Shown: piece by piece, positions 15,178 through 24,502 of the stretch
Position numbering within the stretch: position 1 is the stretch's first letter
Layout: every line of letters starts with the position of its first letter
Source of the DNA: an uncultured Bacilli bacterium
GTDB taxonomy: Bacteria > Bacillota_I > Bacilli_A > RF39 > UBA660
NCBI GenBank assembly: GCA_947626275.1
Contig: CANQRL010000001.1
Span: 183,693 to 247,692, forward strand
Direction of reading: 5' to 3'
Length of the DNA stretch: 64,000 nt
Notes under the pieces: model-generated
Seen by the model: the letters and a program-made list of their open reading frames with translations, nothing else
Database searches by the model: none
What the model was told of the DNA's origin: nothing
Program-made: the position numbers and the translations under genes

Positions 15178-15720
15178 TTACCCCCTTAATTGTTCATTGT
15201 GTCGAATACAAGCATCTACATCGCCATCTTGAATAGCGGTACCAACGATATCGCAAAGATCTAACGTTGACATTTCTTTAATTGTTCGAATGAACTTTCT
15301 CTCAACAACCGTTGAGAAACCTGTAAAATAGTCATCCCCAATAAAAGTTAAAGGAACATACTCTGTCTTAATATCTAAAGCTTCGACAACTTTATTGTAA
15401 ATAGCAGAATCCGTCTTTACTTCATATTGATGTATTTTTAAATAAGGATAATCATTTTCAATCGTTTTTAACCATTCTTTTTCCGCTTGACAGTGTTCAC
15501 AAGTCGATAAGTGGAAAAGATAAAGATGAACCGTATATTTTCCCTCATCTGGATTGCTATTCGAATTCGTATCTATATTAGAAGAACTATTGCTATTTGT
15601 ATTGCTCTGCTCTTCAACGACATTCGATCCACTATTATTTTCATTAGTATTTCGATTCTTTTTTTCTCCACATCCTACTACGAGGATTAGACAAAGAAAT
15701 AAGGTTATAAATTTCTTCAT
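15178..15720 (-). CDS. Thioredoxin-like lipoprotein
   Basis: From the ATG at 15720 (ribosome site CAGGTGAT) the protein begins MKKFITLFLCLILVVGC, a lipoprotein signal with the Cys of the lipobox. A low-complexity Asn/Ser linker (about residues 20-45) leads to a thioredoxin-like domain with CEHC in LSTCEHCQAEKEWL and the cis-Pro region EYVPLTF. It is likely a surface-attached thiol-disulfide protein. Confidence 0.75.
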   Translation of the reverse strand: MKKFITLFLCLILVVGCGEKKNRNTNENNSGSNVVEEQSNTNSNSSSNIDTNSNSNPDEGKYTVHLYLFHLSTCEHCQAEKEWLKTIENDYPYLKIHQYEVKTDSAIYNKVVEALDIKTEYVPLTFIGDDYFTGFSTVVERKFIRTIKEMSTLDLCDIVGTAIQDGDVDACIRHNEQLRG

Positions 15721-15763
15721 GTCAATCACCTGTTTCATTATAACACATTTTTTATCTTTTATA

Positions 15764-17701
15764 CTACTTTTGACGATGATGTTCTTCTTCTACGACTGGT
15801 TCATCAGATCCATAAATAAGTTCATAAATAGCCCGATTCTCTGCGGTCCATACTGGTTGTTCTACTGTTGGAGTTGGTGGAACCTCTGTTTTTGGAGGAT
15901 CTACTGCCATCTTTTTCTGCCTATCTACTATTCTCACATTTCGAATTTGTCTCATCTCGCCTGGACGAGCAACCATTCTATCCGGAATAGGAGGTAAGGT
16001 AACCGTTAATGGAACTTCTTCTACGGAAGGTCCCTTTTTCTCTTCTTCCGCAGTTATCGTATCTTCTGGAACTACTACCTCACCAGCATCTTCTCCAAAA
16101 GCTTCTTGGATAGCTGCTAAAAATTGATCATTTTGTGAAGCATCCGTTTGTTGTCTTCTAACACTTTTCTCAGTAAGATCTGGAGGAGTAGGAATTACTT
16201 CTTCCTCTGCCTCTGGTTCTTCTACTATTTCTGGATTAGGAATTGGAACTGCTGGTAGTACTGGTGTCTCAACTACAGAAGACTCTTCTACAGGAGGTTC
16301 TTCAAAAGGATCTGGTTCAGGAGTTGGTTCAGGAGTTGGTTCAGGAGTTGGTTCTAAAGTCCTTTTTGGCATTGGCATTTTAGAAAGATTCTCTAATTGT
16401 TGTTCCAATGGCATTGTTCGAGCATCCACTAAAACAGTATGATATAATTCCCATTCTTCTGAATCTAGTACTTTGTATTTAGCATCTAACTTTTCAAGAT
16501 GAGCATCTAAATCTTCATCAATCTTCGCACTGCCTCCTAAGGTGATATCCCCTTTCTTTCGCATGAAAACGGCATCTAGAGCTCTTTCATAAGCTTTTCT
16601 TCGCTCTTCTAATTGGCGAACTTTTCGAAAATCAATTCCTTGTTCTCTTAACCAATCCTTTGCGTCCTCCATGTCAGAAGCAGTAATCGTAAACTGCTGA
16701 TAATATCCTAAGGTATTTTCTCCCTCTGTTCCCATTGGGCATACGCGGAAGAAAACCGAACCAATAAAGGATTTTTCAAGGGTCGCTAAACGACTAGGTT
16801 CTTTCTTCATCGCTACGGATGAGAAAACAGAAAAAGCTAATGAGGAATCTAACAAACTATTTGATTTTCCTAGTACACTTTCTACTTCATAATCCGTTTT
16901 GAAGTAAGGAACAGCTTTTTTTGCAATATTTAAAGTAGATAAAATATTTTCTTCTATTTCTCGACGATTAGCGCGAACAAAATTTCGAACCGCTTGAATG
17001 AATTTTTCTCCCTTATCTTTTAAAGGAATTCCGCGAATTAAGGTCTTATCTAATACTCTAGCAACTTTTCTTTGTTCATCCGTAACAGGTATTTTTTCTT
17101 CCTCTTCTTCTTCCTGTGGTTCTTCTGGATTTGGTATTGCTGGAGCTTCTTCACTAGGAGCAATAACTTCCTCTGATTCTCTTTCGTCTTCCTCAGTTTC
17201 TTCTTCCTGAGCTGGTTCTTCTGTGCTCTCTTCTTCAGGAGCTGGTGCCCCAGCCTCTACTTCGGGACTTGGTATTTCTGGATTTAGTACAGGAGCAGCA
17301 ACTTCTGGATTTGGTACAGGATTGGCAGCTTCTGGTTTTGGAACTTCTGGATGAAGAGGAACACTTTCCTCTCGTTTTACCTCTCCTTTTTCTAGCGCAA
17401 AATGATAAGCAGCTTCATTAGCATACTGTTTGCCATCAGGAGCAATAAAGAAACGAAGATCATCAATAGAAGCAACCGGTTTAAAATCGATTTGAAATTG
17501 ATCTCCTACTTGGCAAAAACGCCACTTAATTTCTGGAACAACAGAATTAATGGTATACAAATACTTATTATTGGATACATAAGAAGCTGTCTTGGCATGA
17601 ATCAAACTAGAATTCATTCCATCCTTCGCTACACTTTCTAAAAATTCTGATACTTCCATGTCTACGATATGTAGATATTCATTTGTCTGAACTGCTATCA
17701 T
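15764..17701 (-). CDS. Large Pro/Glu-rich hypothetical protein
   Basis: 645 residues from the ATG at 17701 (AGGAG upstream). An N-terminal globular part (about 1-110) is followed by a Pro/Glu/Ala-rich linker, a central helical domain (about 205-425, with ARVLDKTLIRGIPLKDKGEKF), a second Pro-rich stretch with repeated TPEP units (about 435-450) and a disordered C-terminus. There is no signal peptide or membrane segment, so it is probably a cytosolic scaffold or adaptor. No family was recognised. Confidence 0.6.
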   Translation of the reverse strand: MIAVQTNEYLHIVDMEVSEFLESVAKDGMNSSLIHAKTASYVSNNKYLYTINSVVPEIKWRFCQVGDQFQIDFKPVASIDDLRFFIAPDGKQYANEAAYHFALEKGEVKREESVPLHPEVPKPEAANPVPNPEVAAPVLNPEIPSPEVEAGAPAPEEESTEEPAQEEETEEDERESEEVIAPSEEAPAIPNPEEPQEEEEEEKIPVTDEQRKVARVLDKTLIRGIPLKDKGEKFIQAVRNFVRANRREIEENILSTLNIAKKAVPYFKTDYEVESVLGKSNSLLDSSLAFSVFSSVAMKKEPSRLATLEKSFIGSVFFRVCPMGTEGENTLGYYQQFTITASDMEDAKDWLREQGIDFRKVRQLEERRKAYERALDAVFMRKKGDITLGGSAKIDEDLDAHLEKLDAKYKVLDSEEWELYHTVLVDARTMPLEQQLENLSKMPMPKRTLEPTPEPTPEPTPEPDPFEEPPVEESSVVETPVLPAVPIPNPEIVEEPEAEEEVIPTPPDLTEKSVRRQQTDASQNDQFLAAIQEAFGEDAGEVVVPEDTITAEEEKKGPSVEEVPLTVTLPPIPDRMVARPGEMRQIRNVRIVDRQKKMAVDPPKTEVPPTPTVEQPVWTAENRAIYELIYGSDEPVVEEEHHRQK

Positions 17702-17838
17702 GTTTTCACTCCTATCATATAAGAAAATGATACCATATTTCTCTAGTTTTTTCAACGACTTCTTTTTGAGAAAATGAAAAAAGCAAGAAATGGTCCTCTA
17801 TTTCATAAAGGAAGAGGGAATGAAAAACAACTAAAAAA

Positions 17839-17872
17839 AGAACTTCAGGAGAGGAAAGCCTCCTAAAGTTCT
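17839..17872 (-). terminator. Terminator of the 298-residue hypothetical gene
   Basis: A long stem AGAACTT...AAGTTCT with an inner AGGAG/CTCCT is followed on the minus strand by TTTTTTT. Confidence 0.85.
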
Positions 17873-17899
17873 CACTAGATTTTACACGTATGAATCTTT

Positions 17900-18796
17900 C
17901 TATCCTTTTACCTTTTCTTCGAATTGAGGAATTAAATCATGCCAATCCCCTTTTGGCATAAACATGGATACATCCTCGCCCGTACTTCTCCTTCTTTGAA
18001 ATTCCTTCCACTCGTTATCTGTCAATCCCTGTTTAAAATGATTGCTGTAGAAAGTAACCCAAGCAGCATAAGAAGGCGTTACTACAATATGTTTATCCAT
18101 CTCTGGTGAAGCTAATTGAACGCCAAAGCGAGTCGTTTGATACGCTAAATATTCAACCGCATATTTCTCTTCGGTCAAATCCACTGGTTCCATTCTTCCG
18201 TGACTAGCAGCATGATTGCAATAGCGAATATGTTGTTGTAAAGCATCGATCATAAAATAAAGTTCCACTTCACTTAGCTGAGCGATTTTTTCAGGATCTT
18301 TGATAGAACCAGGATAAATTCCATAAATTTTAGCATTCCTCTTTCTTTCCTCTTTTTGCTCTTTCGTCTCAACATAAGCGGATAAGCTTCTATCTCCATA
18401 AAGAACGATATTCTTAACCGTTGCATGTTCAAAAGCTCTTCCATTGACAATTTCGCGAATTCTTCCTTCTGGATTAACGCTATCCCATTCCACTGTTGGC
18501 ATCGCTTTTTCCCCAGTAAGAGAACCTTCTTCCATTTCATATCGACAGATAGGCATTTCTCCACCCATATAGTTGGTTAAAACGGTTACTAACTCCTCTA
18601 AAAGTTCTACATTTTCTTTCGCCATCGTAACAAGACAATAGTCCTTAGAATACGTAATACGGACATTATGCCCTTTAAACACACCATCGATTTGGCCTGT
18701 CATAGCCATCAACAAATCTCCTTCAAAATTCTTTTCATAATCATTCATGAATTGTCTACATAACGTAACTGCATCTTGTGGCTTTTTTCTCTCCAT
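17900..18796 (-). CDS. Hypothetical protein, 298 aa
   Basis: No family was recognised. It is soluble, with a mixed alpha/beta N-terminal half and a helical C-terminal half (YFMIDALQQHIRYCNHAA). The start at 18796 follows AGGGAG by 8 nt; the longer frame would use a TTG. It is transcribed divergently from the gene at 18924. Confidence 0.6.
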   Translation of the reverse strand: MERKKPQDAVTLCRQFMNDYEKNFEGDLLMAMTGQIDGVFKGHNVRITYSKDYCLVTMAKENVELLEELVTVLTNYMGGEMPICRYEMEEGSLTGEKAMPTVEWDSVNPEGRIREIVNGRAFEHATVKNIVLYGDRSLSAYVETKEQKEERKRNAKIYGIYPGSIKDPEKIAQLSEVELYFMIDALQQHIRYCNHAASHGRMEPVDLTEEKYAVEYLAYQTTRFGVQLASPEMDKHIVVTPSYAAWVTFYSNHFKQGLTDNEWKEFQRRRSTGEDVSMFMPKGDWHDLIPQFEEKVKG

Positions 18797-18923
18797 GTTC
18801 AAAACTCCCTTCAATGTCCTCTATTATAACACACTTTTCCATACTTCGTTTCTTTTTTCACTTGTTTTCCTTGCTTTATTAATCATTTTAGTTTATGATA
18901 GTAACACGGAAAGGAGATAGCAA

Positions 18924-20033
18924 ATGAATATTTACCAAAAGTTTTTAAAGCGATTAAAGTTACAAAAAGAGCCAATCCAAGAAGAAAAGAAAAAAACGTT
19001 AGCTATCAACAGTTTTGAAGTATTTAATGGTGATACCCTTCCAAGTATCGTCTTTCCAGATACCGTAAGTATTACAGCTTTAGGGCAATGGTTAGGAATC
19101 TTACCATCCGAAGTTCCTGTTGGAATGAGTGACTTCGCACCCTATCGGAGATTAAAAGCGGAAGAAGTCGCTAAAAAAGAATTAAATTTTAACCTTATCA
19201 ACGATATTGGAAAAAGACTAAGTGAGGTTTTTACAAGTATCGGTATCACTCCGATGGAAAGAATTATCATTCATGATGTAAAAGAAGAGCAAGGAACCTT
19301 TCAAGTGACCTTAGAACGGGAGCGAAAAAGTCTAACCGTTTTCTATCACTATGGAAAGAAAATGGGGTCTTATCCACAGTTTTCTATTGTAGAAGGAAAA
19401 GATATAACAACTTATAATCTCTTACCAAATGGAGAAGTAGAAATAGGACACTATAGCAAAACTATCGATAAAACCATTGTGCAATTTTGGTCCTCTCAAG
19501 AAAAATGTCTTTACCTTACTTCTTTTACGGATCAAAACATAGAAGTTTCTGTTAAAATCACTACTTTAAAAGAGAAAAAGGCATCTACTATTCAAGGCAA
19601 AGGCTTAGAAAATTGTCTTCTCCATGTTCGTATGGCCTATTTACCTTTTGAGGAATTGTTTTCGATGATTGCTTTAAACTTTCAAGAAAAATTGGAAAGC
19701 TATCCTAGCATCATCGTTCAAAGATCTCACATAACAGAGCAGAAAAAGGAAATATTAGACCGTATTGAAATAGAAAATGGAGAACTTGTATCCTTCACTC
19801 TTACCAGAGATAAAAGAAAAGTAACGATTGGCAAAACAGAAGATGATTGGCGTTACGAAAAAGACGGTGTCACTTTTGAAAAAAGTCAGGGAAAAGGAAC
19901 CAGTTATACCATCTCCGCTATCGATCAAGAGATTGATACCCTCAATCCACGAAGTGATTATGAAGACGCCAAAGAAGCCGTTCAAAAAACCAAAAAGTTA
20001 ACAGAAGGAATGCTCGGAAAAAAACTTTATTAA
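18924..20033 (+). CDS. Hypothetical protein, 369 aa
   Basis: No family was recognised. A charged N-terminus (KKTLAINSFE) is followed by mostly beta-strand-rich sequence without membrane segments or cysteine pairs. The ribosome site GGAAAGGAG lies 8 nt upstream and a terminator follows, so it is probably monocistronic. It shares a control region with the divergent gene at 18796. Confidence 0.6.
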   Translation: MNIYQKFLKRLKLQKEPIQEEKKKTLAINSFEVFNGDTLPSIVFPDTVSITALGQWLGILPSEVPVGMSDFAPYRRLKAEEVAKKELNFNLINDIGKRLSEVFTSIGITPMERIIIHDVKEEQGTFQVTLERERKSLTVFYHYGKKMGSYPQFSIVEGKDITTYNLLPNGEVEIGHYSKTIDKTIVQFWSSQEKCLYLTSFTDQNIEVSVKITTLKEKKASTIQGKGLENCLLHVRMAYLPFEELFSMIALNFQEKLESYPSIIVQRSHITEQKKEILDRIEIENGELVSFTLTRDKRKVTIGKTEDDWRYEKDGVTFEKSQGKGTSYTISAIDQEIDTLNPRSDYEDAKEAVQKTKKLTEGMLGKKLY

Positions 20034-20056
20034 AAGCAGAAAACCTGCTTTTTTTC
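20034..20056 (+). terminator. Terminator of the 369-aa hypothetical gene
   Basis: AAGCAG/CTGCTT with a 5-nt loop is followed by a T tract immediately after the stop codon. Confidence 0.85.
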
Positions 20057-20112
20057 TTGGGATAAATAACCTATTTTCAAAACTGTCATATAGTATAAAA
20101 GGAGGTTATTTT

Positions 20113-21033
20113 ATGGATTACGATTATTCCTTTGGAAACCAATTTTACAACTACTATAAAGAGGTTGGACTACAGACGAAAGAATATCAAATTCTTGCTC
20201 CAGAGCAGGAACAGCCAAGACAACCCGGATTAGAATATGTCATGAATCCAAGACCTATTTTTGATAATCCGAACTACTGTGGTAGTGGAAAATTAAAAGA
20301 TAAAGTTGCCATTATTACCGGTGGGGATAGTGGGCTTGGAAGAGCGGCTGCTATTGCTTTTGTAAAAGAAGGAGCCAAAGTTGTCATTCCCTACTATGAC
20401 GAACATGTCGATGCGGAAGAAACGAAAAAATACATTGAGAATTTAGGAGGAGAGTGTATCCTCTTATCCGGAGATATCAGCGATAAAAGATTCTGTCAAA
20501 AAATTGTCGATGAAACGCTAGCTCGATTTGGAAAGATTAATATTTTAGTCAATAACGCTGGAGTCCAATATCAAGCAGATTCCCTAGAACAAATTTGTGA
20601 TGAGCAGTTTGATTGGACGATGAAAGTAAATATTTACGGTATGTTTTATCTAACAAGAGCTGTCCTTCCTCATCTCCATTCGGGGGATTCTATCATCAAT
20701 CTTTCATCAGTAACTACCTTCTATGGGGACCCGCAACTCATCGATTACGTTACGACGAAAGGCGCTATTGTAGGATTTACAAGAGCCCTTGCGCGAAATC
20801 TTGCTCTTAAAAATATCCGTGTAAATGCCATTGCGCCTGGATTCTTTTGGACTCCCCTTCAACCAGCTTGTTGGGTAAAAGAAAAAATTCCTTCGCTAGG
20901 ATCCAATGCTGCTATGGCAAGAGGAGCAATGCCCTATGAACTTGCCCCTACTTTCGTCTTTCTAGCGAGTGATGATTCTAGCTATGTAACCGGTCAAGTT
21001 CTTCATAATAATGGTGGAGAGGTCATGGGTTAA
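20113..21033 (+). CDS. Short-chain dehydrogenase/reductase (YhxC/YdaD-like)
   Basis: 306 residues. A 60-residue N-terminal extension precedes the Rossmann fold with TGGDSGLGRA (about 69-78), NNAGVQY, a catalytic Ser in LSSVTT and the YVTTK motif (Tyr-x3-Lys). The extension with PGLEYVMNPRP is typical of the general-stress SDR group found in Bacillus. It is an NAD(P)-dependent oxidoreductase; the substrate is unknown. A terminator follows. Confidence 0.85.
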   Translation: MDYDYSFGNQFYNYYKEVGLQTKEYQILAPEQEQPRQPGLEYVMNPRPIFDNPNYCGSGKLKDKVAIITGGDSGLGRAAAIAFVKEGAKVVIPYYDEHVDAEETKKYIENLGGECILLSGDISDKRFCQKIVDETLARFGKINILVNNAGVQYQADSLEQICDEQFDWTMKVNIYGMFYLTRAVLPHLHSGDSIINLSSVTTFYGDPQLIDYVTTKGAIVGFTRALARNLALKNIRVNAIAPGFFWTPLQPACWVKEKIPSLGSNAAMARGAMPYELAPTFVFLASDDSSYVTGQVLHNNGGEVMG

Positions 21034-21057
21034 GACGATTTTATCGTCTTTTTTTCT
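21033..21057 (+). terminator. Terminator of the SDR gene
   Basis: AGACGAT/ATCGTCT with a 3-nt loop is followed by T7. Confidence 0.85.
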
Positions 21058-21100
21058 TCCCTTTTTTCCACTTCTATACTATACTAAAGATGGTGATACG

Positions 21101-21727
21101 ATGAAAATAAAGGAATCTCTACAAAACTATATCGAGAAAGAAATTTTTCCCCAATATCAAAAAAATGATCAGGGTCATAATCTAGAACATATTACTTATG
21201 TTATTGATAGAAGCTTAAAATTTGCTCAAACGATATCTAATATCAATTACGATATGGTATACACCATTGCGTCTTTTCACGATATTGGTCATGCGTTGGA
21301 TCCTAAAAATCATGAAAAAATATCTGGTGATAGACTTGCTTCCGATGAGGTTATCAAAAAATTCTTTACTGAAGAGCAAATCGCTATCATGGTAGAAGCC
21401 ATCTATGACCACCGTGCTTCCAAAGAAGGCGACCCGAAAACAATTTATGGAAAAATTCTCGCTTCTGCTGATAAAAATACCTCGGTTGAGAGTTCTCTTC
21501 AACGAACTTATGCCTATCGTAAGAAAAATTATCCTAATCTATCTTTAGAAGAAACGATAGAAGAATCACGGCGTCATCTTATCCAAAAATTTGGAAAACA
21601 GGGATACGCTAATTCTAAGATGTATTTTGAAGATAAAGCCTATCAACAATACTTAGAAGAAATCGGTAGACTTGTTCAAGATAAAGAAGAATTTGAAAAG
21701 CAATATAAAAAAATAAACCACCTTTAA
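21101..21727 (+). CDS. HD-domain phosphohydrolase
   Basis: 208 residues from the ATG at 21101. The metal-binding residues are visible: His in GHNLEHITYV, the HD pair in ASFHDIGH, a further His in DHRAS and the final Asp in LASADK. The family hydrolyses phosphate esters, often of nucleotides; the substrate is unknown. It follows the SDR gene closely but beyond a terminator. Confidence 0.8.
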   Translation: MKIKESLQNYIEKEIFPQYQKNDQGHNLEHITYVIDRSLKFAQTISNINYDMVYTIASFHDIGHALDPKNHEKISGDRLASDEVIKKFFTEEQIAIMVEAIYDHRASKEGDPKTIYGKILASADKNTSVESSLQRTYAYRKKNYPNLSLEETIEESRRHLIQKFGKQGYANSKMYFEDKAYQQYLEEIGRLVQDKEEFEKQYKKINHL

Positions 21728-21755
21728 GAGGTGATTTATTTTGGTCTAAAAAGAA

Positions 21756-22883
21756 TTATCGTCTTTTATATTTTACCAACGTTTTTACCGTGCTATCACT
21801 CAAATTACCGGTAATGGGTTTATCAGTCAATTCTATATCTTCATATAAAGGATTTAATTCGCGATAAAACTCCCCAGAGATACCATCAATTTCACATAAA
21901 TTTAAGTGAGCGGAAAGCACTAGTGGATTACACTGTCTTATTTTAGGCTTTGAAATAAACGCTAAGCCATCTTCCATATCTTTCGCATACCTTACTTGAT
22001 CAAAGGAAGTAACATCACGCCATACATCTCTAAATCGACTATCTAATATGCGGCTAATCATCTCTTTCTCACTTAAAGAAAAGAACATACTCTCATCAAT
22101 GACTCCCATATCTTCATAATAGTTAAGAGTAAGACCTAACACTTCCATCATATAACGGCTTTCCTTCGTAAGTAACTTGCTACTATAGATGTGGATAGCT
22201 CGAAAGAAATCCTCGAAATAGGCAGTATATCGTCCTTCTGCTAATACCATTTCCCCTGTAAAATTACGACACCGTTCACTCGATAGATCAACACACATTC
22301 CATTGGTACTTTCTAAGTAGCCAGCCATTCCCAATAAAGCTTTAATTTCTTCTAGCGTATGAGTATGCGCCCAGAAAAGACAAGTACCTAAAATTCCCCC
22401 ATCCAAGCGATCCATACAAAGAGCAGGAATGGGCTTATCTAAAATAGGATATTTAGAATAATCAACAACATCTTCTAAGTCTACCCCATCTTCTTTTAAA
22501 TACGTCAGTAACTCCTCATCCATCAATAAAACACTTCGAACATTCAATTCGTCTTTTTCCTGCTTTAAAATATCTCCCGTTCGATAAGAATTCGCATGCG
22601 CAAAACACTTTGTTCCTGCATCATGAAATAAACCTGCTAAAGCAATTTTTAAAAATTCATCCCTCTCATCCTGATAAAGTGAAGAGGCATTATAAGCTAT
22701 ATTTTTAGAGTGTTCAAAGCGAGAATAGAATTCTACTGGTTGAAGAGATGGAATTCCAACATAATCCATGCCACAGAAAGTTCCTTTCCCTTTTAGCCGT
22801 TGCATCGTTTTGGTACCTAAATAACGATCTAATCTAGGGTCTCCCCCTTCTTGCATTAATTTTCCATATTGCTCTACTAACAT
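21756..22883 (-). CDS. HD-domain protein, dGTPase-like
   Basis: 375 residues. The motifs FEHSKNIAYN, LAGLFHDAGTKCFAH and MDRLDGG correspond to the H...HD...D signature of HD hydrolases in the order seen in dGTPase-like and YdhJ-like proteins. It converges with the HD gene to its left. A short hairpin (CACCT/AGGTG) between them may terminate both. Confidence 0.75.
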   Translation of the reverse strand: MLVEQYGKLMQEGGDPRLDRYLGTKTMQRLKGKGTFCGMDYVGIPSLQPVEFYSRFEHSKNIAYNASSLYQDERDEFLKIALAGLFHDAGTKCFAHANSYRTGDILKQEKDELNVRSVLLMDEELLTYLKEDGVDLEDVVDYSKYPILDKPIPALCMDRLDGGILGTCLFWAHTHTLEEIKALLGMAGYLESTNGMCVDLSSERCRNFTGEMVLAEGRYTAYFEDFFRAIHIYSSKLLTKESRYMMEVLGLTLNYYEDMGVIDESMFFSLSEKEMISRILDSRFRDVWRDVTSFDQVRYAKDMEDGLAFISKPKIRQCNPLVLSAHLNLCEIDGISGEFYRELNPLYEDIELTDKPITGNLSDSTVKTLVKYKRR

Positions 22884-23104
22884 ATTCTCACCCCTAAGGA
22901 ATCATAAATTTCCGTATATTATATCATAAAATTCCAAGGATAAAAATTATTTTATGAAAAAAGGCATCTAACAGTAAGGAATACTATTTTGTGAAAGCAA
23001 GTCCAAAACTTTTCAAGGCATAAAAAATCTCTTTCAAATAAAGGGATAATCATCATATTGGTTCATCAATATGTAAGTGTATTTCCTAAATTGGCAAAAT
23101 TCAA

Positions 23105-23220
23105 TATAAAAGAAAATCACCTAACTCAACTGCTTTGAATTAGGTGAAACCAATCTTTTGGCAACACTCAACACTGCAATATTGAATGTTCCTTTTTTAT
23201 CTTATACAAGTTTCCTTGAC
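23105..23220 (-). ncRNA. Orphan antitoxin RNA (toxin gene deleted)
   Basis: The intact minus-strand promoter TTGTAA (23250-23255), 17 bp, TATGAT (23227-23232) drives an RNA like that of cassette 3. It ends at TCACCTAATTC/GAGTTAGGTGA (23117-23147) followed by TTTTCTTTT. No toxin ORF, ribosome site or LexA-like box is present. Sequence on the left (TTGGCAAAATTCAATATAAAA) joins directly to the post-toxin sequence, as expected after recombination between the direct repeats seen in cassette 3. Confidence 0.7.
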
Positions 23221-23226
23221 GTATTC

Positions 23227-23255
23227 ATCATAACATAAAAACGACTTTTTTACAA
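23227..23255 (-). promoter_or_regulatory. Promoter of the orphan antitoxin RNA
   Basis: TTGTAA, 17 bp, TATGAT on the minus strand, placed exactly as in cassettes 2 and 3. Confidence 0.7.
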
Positions 23256-23299
23256 GTCGCTTTTAAAATAACTCAGAAATTCCGAGTGTCCTAACAATC

Positions 23300-23320
23300 T
23301 GGTGCGAGAAAGGAGATTTG
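23300..23320 (-). other. Prophage attachment site: 3' end of a tRNA gene
   Basis: On the minus strand the segment reads as a tRNA 3' end: the end of a T-loop (CAAAT), the 3' half of the T-stem (CTCCT), acceptor strand TTCTCGC, discriminator A and CCA. The 5' part of the tRNA is absent here. Host-like sequence lies to the left and the lysis end of the prophage to the right. Insertion into a tRNA 3' end would leave this fragment, with the complete tRNA at the other end, outside the window. Confidence 0.65.
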
Positions 23321-23470
23321 CTTCATACATTTTAGAAGATTTGTTGAAATATAAGGTTTATCATTGTTTTTCAACGGAAAAACTTATTTTTTTATCCTTA
23401 AAATGTCAATATAAATTGAGATAATTTCAATAAATATTGACACAAAACAAGACCAAAAACAAGACCAAAA

Positions 23471-23493
23471 AACTAGCAAAAATTTTGCTAGTT
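23471..23493 (-). terminator. Terminator of the prophage late operon
   Basis: A stem AACTAGCAAAA/TTTTGCTAGTT is followed by TTTTGG on the minus strand and by TTTATTTT on the plus strand. Between 23321 and 23470 only AT-rich DNA with two short direct repeats (CAAGACCAAAAA) is seen. Confidence 0.75.
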
Positions 23494-23508
23494 TTATTTT
23501 ATAAAAAT

Positions 23509-24309
23509 TTACGCTTTTTTTAGTTTACCCTGCTTCAATAAATTAAGTAAAGTCGTATTTTGCTTTGCGGTCCCTAAATAGATTTTAATTCCATTCTTAT
23601 TGGCTATTTTTACTCTATTAGCAAATGAACTGTTTACGTTAATACTCTTAAGTCCATCTACAATAGAATTGCCCTTATAAGAACACTTAGGATAATAACT
23701 CATCGTAGTAGATGTAGGTGTTGATGCAGCTGGTTTAGATTCTTCTACAGGTAAGTCTTTGAATTTTAATCCTTTACTTTCTTTAATTTTTGTAATTGAT
23801 TTGTCGATGAAGAATACTTCCTCTGGTGCGATTTGATTATTGCTAATAACCCATGCGCCTTTTGAATTTTTCTTCCAACCATTATTACCCAATTTACTAA
23901 ATTCGCACGCTGCACATTCGATGTGAAAATGGTACCCTTTAGGAGCTCCATCGTTGCCTTCCTTGAACATGACAGTTCCCTGCTTTACAATTTGTCCAAC
24001 TTTGTACTTTTTTAAATCTGCATCAACGACATGAAGCACCATTACAGTAACGAAAGACTCCTTACCATTAGCAAGTTTTACCTTGTCTTTAGATTGAAGC
24101 CATACAGAATTAGTCCCCGCTGTATAAATTCTCTTAACAATTAAGTCAAAAGGCGCTAAGAATTCGCTCCGTGATGATAAAGAATCGCATATATCATCAA
24201 TCGGATAAGATCTAGGGTTGCCATTATAATAGTCGGCATGAGAGCCACTTTTTACTGCATAACCCTGCGTTAGATTCATAGTCTTGCTTGGATATTTCGC
24301 ATATTGCAT
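23509..24309 (-). CDS. Endolysin: M23-like peptidase with C-terminal wall-binding repeat
   Basis: 266 residues. The N-terminal half has HxxxD-type and HxH zinc ligands (SHADYYNG and GYHFHIECA) in an M23-like arrangement. After a Pro/Ser/Thr linker (about 185-200), the C-terminal 55 residues (SIVDGLKSINVNSSFANR, NGIKIYLGTAKQNTTLL) look like a CW_7-type cell-wall-binding repeat. It would digest host peptidoglycan at lysis. It is the last gene of the leftward late operon, after the holin. Confidence 0.75.
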   Translation of the reverse strand: MQYAKYPSKTMNLTQGYAVKSGSHADYYNGNPRSYPIDDICDSLSSRSEFLAPFDLIVKRIYTAGTNSVWLQSKDKVKLANGKESFVTVMVLHVVDADLKKYKVGQIVKQGTVMFKEGNDGAPKGYHFHIECAACEFSKLGNNGWKKNSKGAWVISNNQIAPEEVFFIDKSITKIKESKGLKFKDLPVEESKPAASTPTSTTMSYYPKCSYKGNSIVDGLKSINVNSSFANRVKIANKNGIKIYLGTAKQNTTLLNLLKQGKLKKA

Positions 24310-24312
24310 TTT

Positions 24313-24492
24313 TTATTCACTCTCCTTATCTTTTCTCGTAAAAAAGTATGTCATAATCGAACCATAGCTTGTACAATAAAGAGCTATAATTTCTTTTGGC
24401 GGATTTAAATTTGGAATAAATAGCAATGCCACCAATCCAAGTGTCATTACTACTGTAATAAAGGATTTAACATCATCCCATGCTTTTTTCAT
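24313..24492 (-). CDS. Small membrane protein of the lysis module
   Basis: 59 residues with two hydrophobic segments (about 12-30 and 36-50) and a charged C-terminus (RKDKESE). The ATG at 24492 follows AGGTG; a GTG three codons upstream is less likely. Its place between holin and endolysin suggests a second holin or an antiholin; this is inferred from position. Confidence 0.6.
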   Translation of the reverse strand: MKKAWDDVKSFITVVMTLGLVALLFIPNLNPPKEIIALYCTSYGSIMTYFFTRKDKESE

Positions 24493-24502
24493 TTTAATCA
24501 CC

